Of a DNA stretch of 64,000 nt, positions 32,078 to 40,979 are shown piece after piece. The stretch is from an uncultured Ruminococcus sp. (GTDB lineage Bacteria; Bacillota; Clostridia; Oscillospirales; CAG-272): the NCBI GenBank assembly GCA_902778145.1, contig CACYWW010000004.1, forward strand, positions 1 to 64,000, given 5' to 3'. Each line of letters opens with the position of its first letter. Position 1 is the first letter of the stretch. Below the pieces are notes generated by a model. It was not told the origin of the DNA. It did not search any database and worked only from the letters and a program-made list of their open reading frames with translations. A program made the translations under genes and the position numbers.

Positions 32078-33177
32078 ATGAACACCCGACTGTCATGTGC
32101 GGCAAGCTTCTCGGTGCGTGTGCGTTCGATCTTGATGCTTTCGCCCGTGAAAACATCTCTTCCCTCAAGCCCGTGACCGCAGCCGTCCCAAAGACCGATA
32201 TTCGTAAGATCGAGGCTGAGTTCGGCTTCCTCGTCGGCAAAGTTGACGAACATGAGCGCGTATTCATTGTCCGAAAGGTGACGGAAGAAGGTCAGACCCT
32301 TGTTCCCGTTGTCGCCGCAGACGAACGCGGTCCTGCACTCCTCATCCTGATTGATGCGGAGAAGATCCTTGTTCTTCAGCAGATTGAGCGAGACTTCGTT
32401 TATGCATCTGACGTCGCAGCCGATCATGAGAGGAGAACCGAAGAAGCTCCATACGGCAAAGTGCGTTTTGTAGTCGACGTCCGTGCAGCCGCCGTTCTTC
32501 ACGTTTCCGCGGTTGTACATACCGACTATGAGCATATCGATATCGTTATAGCAGCCGATGCCGGAATACGCAAGCTTGTCGACCTGCGAAAGCGCGATGT
32601 CGCGCACGGACGAGAAGTTGTCGTTTATATCGCCCGTGGAACGGTACATACCGGCTCCGCACGAGCGGATCCACGTCTCAACGTGATCGGAGCCCCAGTT
32701 GCAGGCGGAGAAGAGTATATCTCTTCCGGATTCCTTGAGGGCGAGCCCCATCGTATGATAAAGAAGCGGGCCGTTGCTGCCCTGCGGAACGTTGCAGAAG
32801 TCATACTTGAGGAAGTCTACGCCGAACGACGCGAAAAGCTTCGCGTCCCTGAATTCGTTGTGATAGCTTGAGGGGTACCCGGCGCAGGTCTTGACGCCGG
32901 CGCAGGAATACATACCGAACTTGAGTCCCTTTGAGTGGATGTAATCGGCGAGGTATTTCATACCGTGCGGGAACTTTTCGGGATCGGTCACGATGTCGCC
33001 GTTTTCGTCGCGCTCGCGCAGTGACCAGCAGTCGTCGATGACCACGTATTCATATCCCGCGTCCTTGAGCCCTTTGTCGACGATGGCGTCGGCGGTCTGC
33101 ATGAGCAGCTCCTCACTTATGTCGTTACCGAACGTGTTCCAGGAGTTCCAACCGAGAGGCGGTCTTTTTGTGTACAT
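32056..33177 (-). CDS. GH27 alpha-galactosidase
   Basis: A 373-residue glycoside hydrolase family 27 enzyme removing terminal alpha-galactose from raffinose-type sugars or galactomannan. Start PPLGWNSWNTFG is characteristic; the nucleophile is Asp126 in KYDFC and the acid/base Asp183 in RSTGDI. Substrate-binding DDCW is at 48-51. No signal peptide, so it is cytoplasmic. It is embedded between rpiB and ruvX in an otherwise housekeeping operon, an unusual place. AAGGAG precedes the ATG. Confidence 0.95.
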   Translation of the reverse strand: MYTKRPPLGWNSWNTFGNDISEELLMQTADAIVDKGLKDAGYEYVVIDDCWSLRERDENGDIVTDPEKFPHGMKYLADYIHSKGLKFGMYSCAGVKTCAGYPSSYHNEFRDAKLFASFGVDFLKYDFCNVPQGSNGPLLYHTMGLALKESGRDILFSACNWGSDHVETWIRSCGAGMYRSTGDINDNFSSVRDIALSQVDKLAYSGIGCYNDIDMLIVGMYNRGNVKNGGCTDVDYKTHFAVWSFFGSPLMIGCDVRCINEVSLNLLKNKDLLRINQDEECRTAFVCGDNGNKGLTFFRHLSDNEYALMFVNFADEEAELSLDLTNIGLWDGCGHGLEGRDVFTGESIKIERTRTEKLAAHDSRVFICRTVSL

Positions 33178-33188
33178 GACTTTTCTCC

Positions 33189-33638
33189 TTATTTATTATT
33201 ATCAAGAGCGTTGAGCATATTGACTCTCGTCAGATGCCTGCCGCCTTCGAATTCGGTGTTGAGGAATATATGGACCATATCGGCCGCGAGACCGAAGCCG
33301 ATGACTCTGCCGCCGAGGCAGAGAACGTTCGCGTCGTTGTGCTGACGAGTCATTTTGGCGGAATATTCGTCCGAGCAGCAAGCCGCGCGGATCCCGGCGT
33401 GCTTGTTCGCCGCCATGCTCATTCCTATGCCGGTACCGCATACGAGGATGCCTCTGTAGCATTCGCCGCTCTGTATCGCACGGCATACCTTGTCAGCGTA
33501 ATCGGGGTAATTGACGGGCTCGCCGTCACAGCCGAAATCCTTGTATTCGACGTTTTCCGCGTCAAGCATGTCTTTGATGAATTCCTTCAGCTCGTATCCG
33601 CCGTGATCGCAGCCTATCGCAAGTATTTTCTTTTCCAT
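33189..33638 (-). CDS. rpiB: Ribose-5-phosphate isomerase B
   Basis: A 149-residue RpiB with GCDHGGYELKE at 6-16, the active-site cysteine region LVCGTGIGMS near 70, and NDANVLCLGGRVIG near 103. It interconverts ribose-5-P and ribulose-5-P in the pentose phosphate pathway. The start is set at ATG 33638, nine bases after AAAGGAGC; an upstream start would extend into tsaB. A second, divergent member of the family is at 48216. Confidence 0.95.
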   Translation of the reverse strand: MEKKILAIGCDHGGYELKEFIKDMLDAENVEYKDFGCDGEPVNYPDYADKVCRAIQSGECYRGILVCGTGIGMSMAANKHAGIRAACCSDEYSAKMTRQHNDANVLCLGGRVIGFGLAADMVHIFLNTEFEGGRHLTRVNMLNALDNNK

Positions 33639-33657
33639 GATATGTTTGCTCCTTTTG

Positions 33658-34344
33658 TTATTGCTTTTTATCACTCATGACTCTCTCGGCCTGAGAGGGT
33701 CTTAAATAAACCGGTTTGAATTCAAGATCCGTGAACGTCCCGGATGGTGACGCTTCGCGGATCCGCCTCGCCAGCCGCCCGACGTTTGACGCTCTCGGAT
33801 ATATGAGGTCGCGCGGCGCGTCGACGAGAACGAGATCCTTCATGAATGGCGCGGCAAGCGCGTGACCGTCACCGCAGAGAAGGACCGGACTGTTCCCGGC
33901 CGAAAGCCCGGCGTACAGATCCTCGCCCGATATCGCCCTGTCGTCGGTCAGTCTTTCGCCGTTTCTGAAAAGGGCGTTGTAAAACTGCCCGCGCCGCGCG
34001 TCCATCACGGGACAAATGATGACGTCCCGGAACGACTCAAAAGGCAGCGCCGTCACCTCGAGAGCAGAGACCCCCACGCACGGAAGTCCTTTGCCGAACG
34101 CAAGCCCCAGAAGGATCGACGCTCCGATCCGGACTCCGGTAAAAGATCCCGGACCGGAAGTCGCGGCGAACATGTCTATTTCATCTGTTTTTCTGCCTGT
34201 CGCCGTAAACAGCCCTTCTACCATCGGCATCAGCGTGGCGCTGTGAGTCACGCCGGCGTTGCAGAAGCTTTCGGCTATCACGTCGTCACCGTCGAGCAGA
34301 GCGCACGACGCCGATTTAGACGACGTGTCGATCGCAAGTATCAT
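33658..34344 (-). CDS. tsaB: tRNA t6A biosynthesis protein TsaB
   Basis: A 228-residue ASKHA-fold protein beginning MILAIDTSSKSASCALLDG, with GPGSFTGVRIG near 68-78, typical of TsaB (YeaZ). It forms the TsaBDE complex that places threonylcarbamoyl on A37 of ANN-decoding tRNAs. It overlaps tsaE by 29 bases with AGGAGG inside tsaE. tsaD is not in the window. Confidence 0.95.
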   Translation of the reverse strand: MILAIDTSSKSASCALLDGDDVIAESFCNAGVTHSATLMPMVEGLFTATGRKTDEIDMFAATSGPGSFTGVRIGASILLGLAFGKGLPCVGVSALEVTALPFESFRDVIICPVMDARRGQFYNALFRNGERLTDDRAISGEDLYAGLSAGNSPVLLCGDGHALAAPFMKDLVLVDAPRDLIYPRASNVGRLARRIREASPSGTFTDLEFKPVYLRPSQAERVMSDKKQ

Positions 34345-34744
34345 CGGTCTCTATCCTCCTTCCGTCTCCGTCACGCGTTATTGCCACATGTAAGGCGCCG
34401 TCCGGCACGGCTCCGGGGCATCTTTCGCACCATTCGCAGAAGACAACGGATGATCCGAACGGGATGTCGAAATATCCCGTGCTGTAGAGATCCTCCTCGT
34501 CGGTTATCCTGTAAAGGTCGATATGATATACCGGGATCGCGCCGTCGTAGCGGTTGATGATCGAATATGAAGGACTGCAGACGTTTTCGCCCGGGCAAAG
34601 CACTTTTGCGGCTCCTCTGACGAACGCCGTTTTCCCGACGCCGAGATCTCCGTAAAGAGCTATGAAGCTGCCGGGCCGGAGCGTCTGCGCGAGCGACGCG
34701 CCCAGGTCTTCCGTTTCCGATACTGATGAAGTATGATATATCAA
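34316..34744 (-). CDS. tsaE: tRNA t6A ATPase TsaE
   Basis: A 142-residue P-loop ATPase of the TsaE (YjeE) family: LYGDLGVGKTAFVRG near 31-45, SPSYSIINRY near 62, and HIDLYRI near 79. It powers the t6A complex. The likely start is TTG at 34744, since AGGGGGA lies seven bases before it; a further TTG at 34786 has no ribosome site and overlaps the TATAAT-like box. First gene of the tsaE-tsaB-rpiB-GH27-ruvX operon, reading away from the S1 operon. Confidence 0.92.
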   Translation of the reverse strand: MIYHTSSVSETEDLGASLAQTLRPGSFIALYGDLGVGKTAFVRGAAKVLCPGENVCSPSYSIINRYDGAIPVYHIDLYRITDEEDLYSTGYFDIPFGSSVVFCEWCERCPGAVPDGALHVAITRDGDGRRIETDDTCDRHVV

Positions 34745-34833
34745 AAAATAGTCCCCCTGTTGTTCTTCTGTGGCATTATAACACAAAAAGTGTAAAAAAT
34801 AAAGACCTTTACAAAAAATTTTTTATGTGACAC

Positions 34834-34862
34834 TGTACAAAACGAAAAAAATAGTGTATAAT
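34834..34862 (+). promoter_or_regulatory. Promoter of the S1-GH36 operon
   Basis: TGTACA (34834-34839), 17-base spacer, TATAAT (34857-34862). The leader to ATG 34950 is about 80 bases. Confidence 0.6.
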
Positions 34863-34949
34863 ATCCGCGTGAAGCGGCAGAAGGCGCCCTGTCATATTTT
34901 CATCCGTCGCATAATATCATATAACAGTTTATTTGCGGAGGGCGATCAT

Positions 34950-35879
34950 ATGACAAACGGTTTTGTGCCGGAGGGCAGTCTTTTCGGTACTGCGGAAAAT
35001 ACGGAACTGACGGGCAGCGAAGCGGGGCTGAGGCTCGCGCGGCAGAGTGAAAGGATAGTCGAGGGCGTCGCAGTATCGTGCGGCAGGGATCTCGACCTGC
35101 ACGTGGATCTCGGCGCGTATGACGGAGTGATACCGGGAGAGGAGACCGTATACACGGACGGAGGCCCGGTAAAGGACATCGCCGTCATCTCCCGCGTCGG
35201 CAAACCCGTTTGCTTCGTTGTAAAGGAGCTTACGGGCGAGGGCGGCGTGAAAACCGCGGTGCTGTCACGCGCGCAGGCGCAGAAGCGGTGCGCGGACGGT
35301 TATCTTTCATACCTTCGCCGCGGCGACGTGATAGACTGCAGAGTAACACATACCGAGCGGTTCGGTGCTTTTGCCGACGTCGGCTGCGGGATATCGGCGC
35401 TTTTGCCGGTTGACCGTATATCCGTATCGCGTATATCGCACGCGTCTGACAGACTGCGCGCGGGGGAGGATCTCCGCTGTGTCGTGTACCGTACGGAGCA
35501 CGATCCGCTCAGGCTGTTCCTCTCGCTGCGGGAGCTGCTCGGAACATGGGAGGAGAACGCGGCTGCGTTTTCACCGGGTCAGACGGTCATAGGTATAGTG
35601 CGCGGCGTGGAGCCTTACGGCGTTTTCATAGAGCTTGCGCCCAACCTGTCGGGCCTGTCCGAATACCGCTCCGACGTCGAGCCGGGCGACGAGGTCGCGG
35701 TCTATATAAAAAGCATCGACCGGACGAAGATGAAGGTGAAGCTCGTTATCGTCGGGGTGCGCGGAAAAGCGGGACCGGCTCCAGTAAAATATCACGTCCC
35801 TGAAAACGTGAACCATATTTACAGTTTTATCTATTCGACACCGGAATGTCCGAAGCTGGTACGGACGGATTTTACATGA
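34950..35879 (+). CDS. S1 RNA-binding domain protein
   Basis: A 309-residue protein with two clear S1/OB-fold RNA-binding repeats: ~110-195 (GDVIDCRVTHTERFGAFADVG, first part) and ~200-275 (GQTVIGIVRGVEPYGVFIEL), preceded by a weaker S1-like N-terminal region. The start is the ATG at 34950 after GGAGGGC; the upstream reading frame contains the promoter. Such short S1 proteins are common in Clostridia and may act on translation of specific mRNAs; the partner RNA is unknown. It leads an operon with DUF3048, a CBM9-like protein and GH36. Confidence 0.87.
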   Translation: MTNGFVPEGSLFGTAENTELTGSEAGLRLARQSERIVEGVAVSCGRDLDLHVDLGAYDGVIPGEETVYTDGGPVKDIAVISRVGKPVCFVVKELTGEGGVKTAVLSRAQAQKRCADGYLSYLRRGDVIDCRVTHTERFGAFADVGCGISALLPVDRISVSRISHASDRLRAGEDLRCVVYRTEHDPLRLFLSLRELLGTWEENAAAFSPGQTVIGIVRGVEPYGVFIELAPNLSGLSEYRSDVEPGDEVAVYIKSIDRTKMKVKLVIVGVRGKAGPAPVKYHVPENVNHIYSFIYSTPECPKLVRTDFT

Positions 35880-35897
35880 ATACGAAAGGAAGTCAAA

Positions 35898-36992
35898 ATG
35901 AAAAAAACGATCCTTGCGGTCTGTGCGCTGCTGTTGACGGCGTCTTGCCTGTCTTCATGCGAATACGTGAACAGATATCTGAGACCGTCTCAGACCGGGA
36001 CGGTTACCGAACAGGAGGCGACGTCTGATGAGGAGACTCAGCAGATAGCCCGCGCGGAATTCACCGATCCGATAACGGGAGAACCCTGCAAGTCCGATAT
36101 AAGCACGTCACGGCCGGTAGCCGTCGTCATCAAAAACGACAGGCTCGCGTCGCCTCAGCTCGGCCTGTCGAAAGCCGCGGTACTTTATGAGGCGGCGGTC
36201 GAGGGCGGTCTTACCAGATTTCTCGCCGTGTATTCCGACATCTCTCAGGTCGATAAGGTCGGACCCGTCATAGACTCGAGGACGTATTTCTATGATTTTG
36301 CCGCGAACCACAACGCCGTCTTCGTACAGGCGGGAACGACCGCGGAGGGCAATAAAACTCAGGTGTCGCGCGGCATCACGGCGCTTGACGCGATTGTCGG
36401 GGATATGAGCCCCGGCTTCTACCGTGACAATACCCTGAAGTCGACGAGGGGGTCGGAAAACAGTATAGTCACAGATTCAAACGGTCTGCGCTCAAGGGCC
36501 AGATCGTTCGGCGTCAGCCTTACTACGGACAAGCGTGTCCTGCCATATACGACGGTCGATTATCTTCAGAATCGCGACATGGGCAACGGAAGCTACTGTA
36601 CGCACCTCACGATACCTTTTTCAACGAATATGACGGTCGAGTATTCGTATTCGACACTGACAAACAAGTATTCAAGAAAGCAGTACGGTGAGAATCATAT
36701 CGACGCCGATACCGGAAAACAGCTTTCCTTCACCAATATCCTGATCCTGATAGCCGATCACAGCACCGTGAACATGAGCACGGGTGAAATGAAGATCACA
36801 AACAGCGGACGCGGAAGCGGTTACTATATTTACGGCGGAAGCTATATTATGGTTAACTGGCAGAGGACGGACGGCAACACGCCGATAAAGCTGTTCGAGA
36901 CGGACGGCGAGACTCCGCTTGAAATATCGTCCGGAAACACGTATATCGCGGTCTTATCGCCGATGCTGTCCGGCAGGATCAGCTTTGAATGA
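35898..36992 (+). CDS. DUF3048 (YerB-like) lipoprotein
   Basis: A 364-residue lipoprotein: signal peptide with lipobox LSSC (lipid cysteine ~21), a Thr/Glu linker, then DUF3048 N- and C-terminal domains with PVAVVIKND, LYEAAVEGGLTRFLA and GPVIDSR motifs typical of YerB. YerB-type proteins are anchored outside the membrane; function is unsettled. AAAGGAAG precedes the ATG, 18 bases after the S1 gene. Confidence 0.92.
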   Translation: MKKTILAVCALLLTASCLSSCEYVNRYLRPSQTGTVTEQEATSDEETQQIARAEFTDPITGEPCKSDISTSRPVAVVIKNDRLASPQLGLSKAAVLYEAAVEGGLTRFLAVYSDISQVDKVGPVIDSRTYFYDFAANHNAVFVQAGTTAEGNKTQVSRGITALDAIVGDMSPGFYRDNTLKSTRGSENSIVTDSNGLRSRARSFGVSLTTDKRVLPYTTVDYLQNRDMGNGSYCTHLTIPFSTNMTVEYSYSTLTNKYSRKQYGENHIDADTGKQLSFTNILILIADHSTVNMSTGEMKITNSGRGSGYYIYGGSYIMVNWQRTDGNTPIKLFETDGETPLEISSGNTYIAVLSPMLSGRISFE

Positions 36993-37001
36993 GGTGACGC
37001 T

Positions 37002-37604
37002 ATGAAGGAATATAATATCATCATCGCGGATTCTCCCGAAGATTTCCGCCGTTCCGGCGTTGCGTGCATTGACGAATACGTCTGGGGCGGTACGTACAGA
37101 CCGAAGGCGAACGCGCGGCTCATATTCGTCCCGGGAGACGGATTTTATGCAAAGCTCACGGCGTATGAAAAGCACCCGAAGGCGGTATACGAAAATGATA
37201 TGGATCCTGTCTATAAGGACAGCTGCCTTGAATTCTTCGCCGCGTACAAGCCGGGCGGTTACATAAACTGTGAGATGAACGCAAACGGCGCCGTGCTTTC
37301 CGCGTACGGAAGGGACAGATACGAGAGGACGCCGCTTAACGGGATATGCGGCAGATTTCCCTCGGTCACGGCGGAAAAGTACACCGACAGATGGACCGTG
37401 ACGGCGCATATAACGCTCGATATGATAAAAAAGGTATACGGATCGTGCGACTACGCTCCGGGAGACGTTATTTACGGCAATTTCTATAAATGCGGTGACG
37501 GGTGTGAATTCCCGCACTACGGTTCGTATGCGCCCGTTGAAACGGAAAAGCCCGATTTCCACAGACCCGAATTTTTTGTGCCCATGAGGCTGACGGAGGT
37601 ATAA
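37002..37604 (+). CDS. CBM9-like carbohydrate-binding protein
   Basis: A 200-residue protein resembling the carbohydrate-binding family 9-like domain: YVWGGTYRPKANARLIF, then PVYKDSCLEFF and a GYINCEMNANG strand, with a C-terminal GDVIYGNFYKCGDG. It has no signal peptide, so it is probably cytoplasmic despite the binding fold. It lies between the DUF3048 lipoprotein and the GH36 enzyme, whose ATG follows its stop directly, suggesting it works with the alpha-galactosidase. No catalytic residues recognised. Confidence 0.78.
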   Translation: MKEYNIIIADSPEDFRRSGVACIDEYVWGGTYRPKANARLIFVPGDGFYAKLTAYEKHPKAVYENDMDPVYKDSCLEFFAAYKPGGYINCEMNANGAVLSAYGRDRYERTPLNGICGRFPSVTAEKYTDRWTVTAHITLDMIKKVYGSCDYAPGDVIYGNFYKCGDGCEFPHYGSYAPVETEKPDFHRPEFFVPMRLTEV

Positions 37605-39500
37605 ATGAAACAGACAATCAAAGACAGGATGCTTTTGCAGCAGCTATTATGTGACATACCGTTGTCATTCAGGCTCGGAGATACGGTGTATACCGGCATC
37701 CCGGAAAACGCGGAGTATAAAAGCGACGGGTATGAGTTCACCGCGGGACAGGTAAGAGTCAGGGTGTCCGTCACGAATTACGGTGATTTTCCGGTGACTG
37801 AATGGCGCGCGGAAATAACGAACGTTTCGGATACCGTCACGGAGCGGCTGTCCGGGTTCGTGCCCGCGGATATGCTTTTCCCGGGAAATGACGGCGTACT
37901 GATATACAGCAACGGAGACAACTGCACGCCGGACGGCTATGAGAGGTTCAGATCCGATCTTTCGGAAAAAGTCGTGCTGTGTCCGCCGGACGGCACAAGC
38001 TGCAACGGCGCGTTCCCGTATTTCCGCGTTCAGTATCCTGATTACGGCGTGAATATTGCTGTCGGGTATTCGGGCCAGTGGCGCGCCGAGCTGAGCCGCG
38101 AAAACGGCAGGGTAAGGCTCGTCGCGCGTCAGAACGTGCTCGATACGGTGCTTTATCCCGGCGAGACCGTGATAAGTCCGAGAATGACCGTCATGACCTA
38201 CGAAGGCGATGAGGAAAGAGGTGTGAACCTCTGGAGGAGCTTTTACCGCGCTCATATCATGCCGCAGCCCGGCGGAAAACCGATGGAGCCGTATCTTGTG
38301 CTGCATCAGTTCGGCGAAGGTCCCGAGGCGTGCCGTGCGACCGAGGAGTTGCAGCTCCGCAGCATAGACACGTACATAAAACGCGGATTAAAGCCGGATA
38401 TATGGTGGATCGACGCCGGCTGGTACCCCTGCGACAACTACTGGCCGACCACTGGAACGTGGTATGAAAACCCGGAAAACTGGCCGAACGGACTCGGACC
38501 CGTGGGCGAGAAATGTGATGAAAACGGGATAAAATTCCTCCTTTGGTTCGAGCCTGAGAGAGTAGCGGACGGATCGTGGCTTGCCGAAAACCATCCCGAA
38601 TGGCTTCTCAGACCGAACGACGGCGAGGCGACGATATACAATATGCTCAATCTCGGGGATCCGGCGGCGCTGGCGTGGCTTACCGATCACGTCGATTCAA
38701 TGATAAAACGCTGTCATATAAAGGTATACAGACAGGATTTCAATTTTTCGCCGATAGCCAACTGGCGCCGCGCCGAGACGGAGGATCGTCAGGGCATGGT
38801 CGAAAACAAGTGTATACAGGGTTACTACGCCTACTGGGACGAGCTTTTGCGCCGCAATCCGGATATATTCATAGATTCGTGCGCGTCAGGCGGCAGAAGG
38901 AACGACCTTGAGACGATGCGCCGCGCCGTTCCGCTCCATTATACCGACGTCCTGTACGGTGTGCATCCGGTAAAGCAGAAACAGCACAGGCTCATGTTCG
39001 AGTGGATCCCTTATTTCCGCGCTCACAATATGTCGTGGGACAATGAAAACGGCACTTACGATCCGCTGTCGAACCGTCCGCTTGACGAGTTCGCGTATAT
39101 GAACGCCATGGTCCCCGCTATGACGAATATGCTGAACGCGACGGACAGCGACGAACAGTTTGAGCTTGCGATAAAAATGAACGCGATACATAAAAAAGCC
39201 GCCGCGTTCATGCTCGACGGGGATTATTACCCGCTTACCGAGTGCAGAAAAAACGAACACGACGTGTACGCGCATCAGTTTGATCTGTCAGGAGAGGGTT
39301 TTGCGCAGGTGATCTTTAACACTAAAGCCGAAGGTACATTTGAACTGAGACTGAAGCATCTCGATTCTGTGTGCGATTATATACTGACCGACGCCGTCTC
39401 GGGAGCGGAGACGACCGTAAGCGGAAAGACGCTCTCGGACGGATATCCCGTGTCGCTCGAGCCGCGAAGCTCTGTAATATATTTTTATAAGAAAGTCTGA
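37605..39500 (+). CDS. GH36 alpha-galactosidase
   Basis: A 631-residue family 36 alpha-galactosidase: N-terminal beta-domain, then the barrel with WWIDAGWYP near 266, LWFEPERV near 312, the nucleophile Asp378 in YRQDFN, and DSCASGGRRND (424-434), where Asp434 is the expected acid/base. It hydrolyses alpha-1,6-galactosides such as melibiose and raffinose. Cytoplasmic, no signal peptide. A GGAGG sits eight bases before the ATG, within the end of the CBM9-like gene. The window thus holds two unrelated alpha-galactosidases (GH27 and GH36). Confidence 0.95.
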   Translation: MKQTIKDRMLLQQLLCDIPLSFRLGDTVYTGIPENAEYKSDGYEFTAGQVRVRVSVTNYGDFPVTEWRAEITNVSDTVTERLSGFVPADMLFPGNDGVLIYSNGDNCTPDGYERFRSDLSEKVVLCPPDGTSCNGAFPYFRVQYPDYGVNIAVGYSGQWRAELSRENGRVRLVARQNVLDTVLYPGETVISPRMTVMTYEGDEERGVNLWRSFYRAHIMPQPGGKPMEPYLVLHQFGEGPEACRATEELQLRSIDTYIKRGLKPDIWWIDAGWYPCDNYWPTTGTWYENPENWPNGLGPVGEKCDENGIKFLLWFEPERVADGSWLAENHPEWLLRPNDGEATIYNMLNLGDPAALAWLTDHVDSMIKRCHIKVYRQDFNFSPIANWRRAETEDRQGMVENKCIQGYYAYWDELLRRNPDIFIDSCASGGRRNDLETMRRAVPLHYTDVLYGVHPVKQKQHRLMFEWIPYFRAHNMSWDNENGTYDPLSNRPLDEFAYMNAMVPAMTNMLNATDSDEQFELAIKMNAIHKKAAAFMLDGDYYPLTECRKNEHDVYAHQFDLSGEGFAQVIFNTKAEGTFELRLKHLDSVCDYILTDAVSGAETTVSGKTLSDGYPVSLEPRSSVIYFYKKV

Positions 39501-39507
39501 TACAAAA

Positions 39508-39537
39508 GCGCCTCCCGCGCCGCGGCGCGGGAGGCGC
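39508..39537. terminator. Very GC-rich long hairpin after GH36
   Basis: Arms GCGCCTCCCGCGCC-type of 13-14 bp, followed on the plus strand by ATCAAAC rather than a T tract. A T run exists only on the minus side (CTTTTG). It may end the GH36 transcript imperfectly or stabilise its 3' end; the NYN gene follows at 39562 with a very good ribosome site but no clear promoter. Confidence 0.6.
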
Positions 39538-39561
39538 ATCAAACAAAAAAAGGAGGAAAAA

Positions 39562-40977
39562 ATGGATAATGAAATGATCCTCGAGGAAGAGGAACTGACT
39601 GACGTATTTGACAAAAAAGACGAAAAAAATGTTATTTATGAAACGGACGCGACATTCGATATAGTATCGAAAACGGCTTATCTGTGCGGCGTTCCGGAAA
39701 GATTTTTTTATGAAGATGAAAAAAGACTGAGACTTGACATCTATGTAAAGCTCGATAAGGACAAAAACGCGAGAATAATCAGAAATCTTTGTATCATCAG
39801 GACCGCGATAGAACGCGGGTTCAAAAGGATCAACAACTACATAAGATATGAAAACAGACGAATATCATCACTTACCGACTGTATACCGGAGAAATCTTTG
39901 AGGGAACTGTCTGAGGACGGTGTTGTGTTTGAAAAAAACACGAGCACAAAGCTCGCGCATCATCTTATTGAGATCAACCGTCTGATAGCCGACAGGATAA
40001 ACAATTGTTCATCTTTATATCCGATGTGGATAAACTGGAACTATGTAAAAAATCTTTTTATAATGCCGAACGGGCTGACGGAGCAGGGCACGGCGGAGGG
40101 CGCCGCGTCGTATTATAACGTTATGGAACGCCTCCCGTACAGGGTATATCTCAATTATAAACCCGTATCCGACGATTATTTATTTTACAACGACCGCGTG
40201 TTCGTGTCCAATCTCTATGAATCGAACAACGATTATTTTGAAGACAAGAGCAAAACAGCGGACGTGAACGATACGATTAAGGATTCGGTCTATGATTTTA
40301 TTGAGGATTCGGGCAAGCTCATCGTAATGGTCGACTGTGAAAACGCCGACCCGTACGCAATGTATTCCGTGTTCCAGAATCTTGATATGGAGTATCTCGG
40401 AAAAATAAGAAACGTGATACTTATAGACGACGTTCACGCGAATATCGCGTGGCACATACTCGATGAAAATCTGAAGGTGCCGGTCGAGCACATCATGCTT
40501 GAAAGGCTGAAGGATAACAAGTCCCTTGCCGATATAACGCTTACCTCGCGCACATGTCAGGAATTTTATCAGAACGGAGTCGACTCGTTCATCATAGTCT
40601 CAAGCGATTCGGACTACTGGGCGCTGATCAAATCGATCCCTTCGGCGAGGTTCCTTGTCATGATCGAGCATGAAAAATGCAGTGTCGATATGAAGAACGC
40701 TCTCGCCGCCTCCGGCATTTTCTACTGCTATACGGACGATTTTTACTCCGGAGATACGCAAACGCTGAAAACGAAGGTGATACTCAAGGAAATGTATAAA
40801 TACATATCCGAGCACATGGATCTCAATGCAAGGGAGATGTTTGAGACCTCCGTATCGAATTCGCGCGTGGAAATGCCGGAATCGGAAAAGAACGCGTTTT
40901 ATGACAGATATGTCAGGCGTCTGTATGCCGAAATAGAAAAGGACGGCACCGTCAGACTGAGGCTCGGTACTCTCTGA
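39562..40977 (+). CDS. NYN-domain (PIN-like nuclease) protein
   Basis: A 471-residue soluble protein. Residues ~250-395 resemble a NYN/PIN-like RNase domain: MVDCENADPY with Asp258 and Asn261, a central LIDDVH, and SSDSDYWAL with Asp349 and Asp351, which match the acidic metal-binding positions of the fold. The N-terminal ~240 residues are not recognised and contain basic helices near 65-105 that could bind nucleic acid. NYN proteins cleave or bind RNA. GGAGG precedes the ATG. It converges with the HTH gene, two bases apart, with no terminator between. Confidence 0.8.
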   Translation: MDNEMILEEEELTDVFDKKDEKNVIYETDATFDIVSKTAYLCGVPERFFYEDEKRLRLDIYVKLDKDKNARIIRNLCIIRTAIERGFKRINNYIRYENRRISSLTDCIPEKSLRELSEDGVVFEKNTSTKLAHHLIEINRLIADRINNCSSLYPMWINWNYVKNLFIMPNGLTEQGTAEGAASYYNVMERLPYRVYLNYKPVSDDYLFYNDRVFVSNLYESNNDYFEDKSKTADVNDTIKDSVYDFIEDSGKLIVMVDCENADPYAMYSVFQNLDMEYLGKIRNVILIDDVHANIAWHILDENLKVPVEHIMLERLKDNKSLADITLTSRTCQEFYQNGVDSFIIVSSDSDYWALIKSIPSARFLVMIEHEKCSVDMKNALAASGIFYCYTDDFYSGDTQTLKTKVILKEMYKYISEHMDLNAREMFETSVSNSRVEMPESEKNAFYDRYVRRLYAEIEKDGTVRLRLGTL

Positions 40978-40979
40978 TA

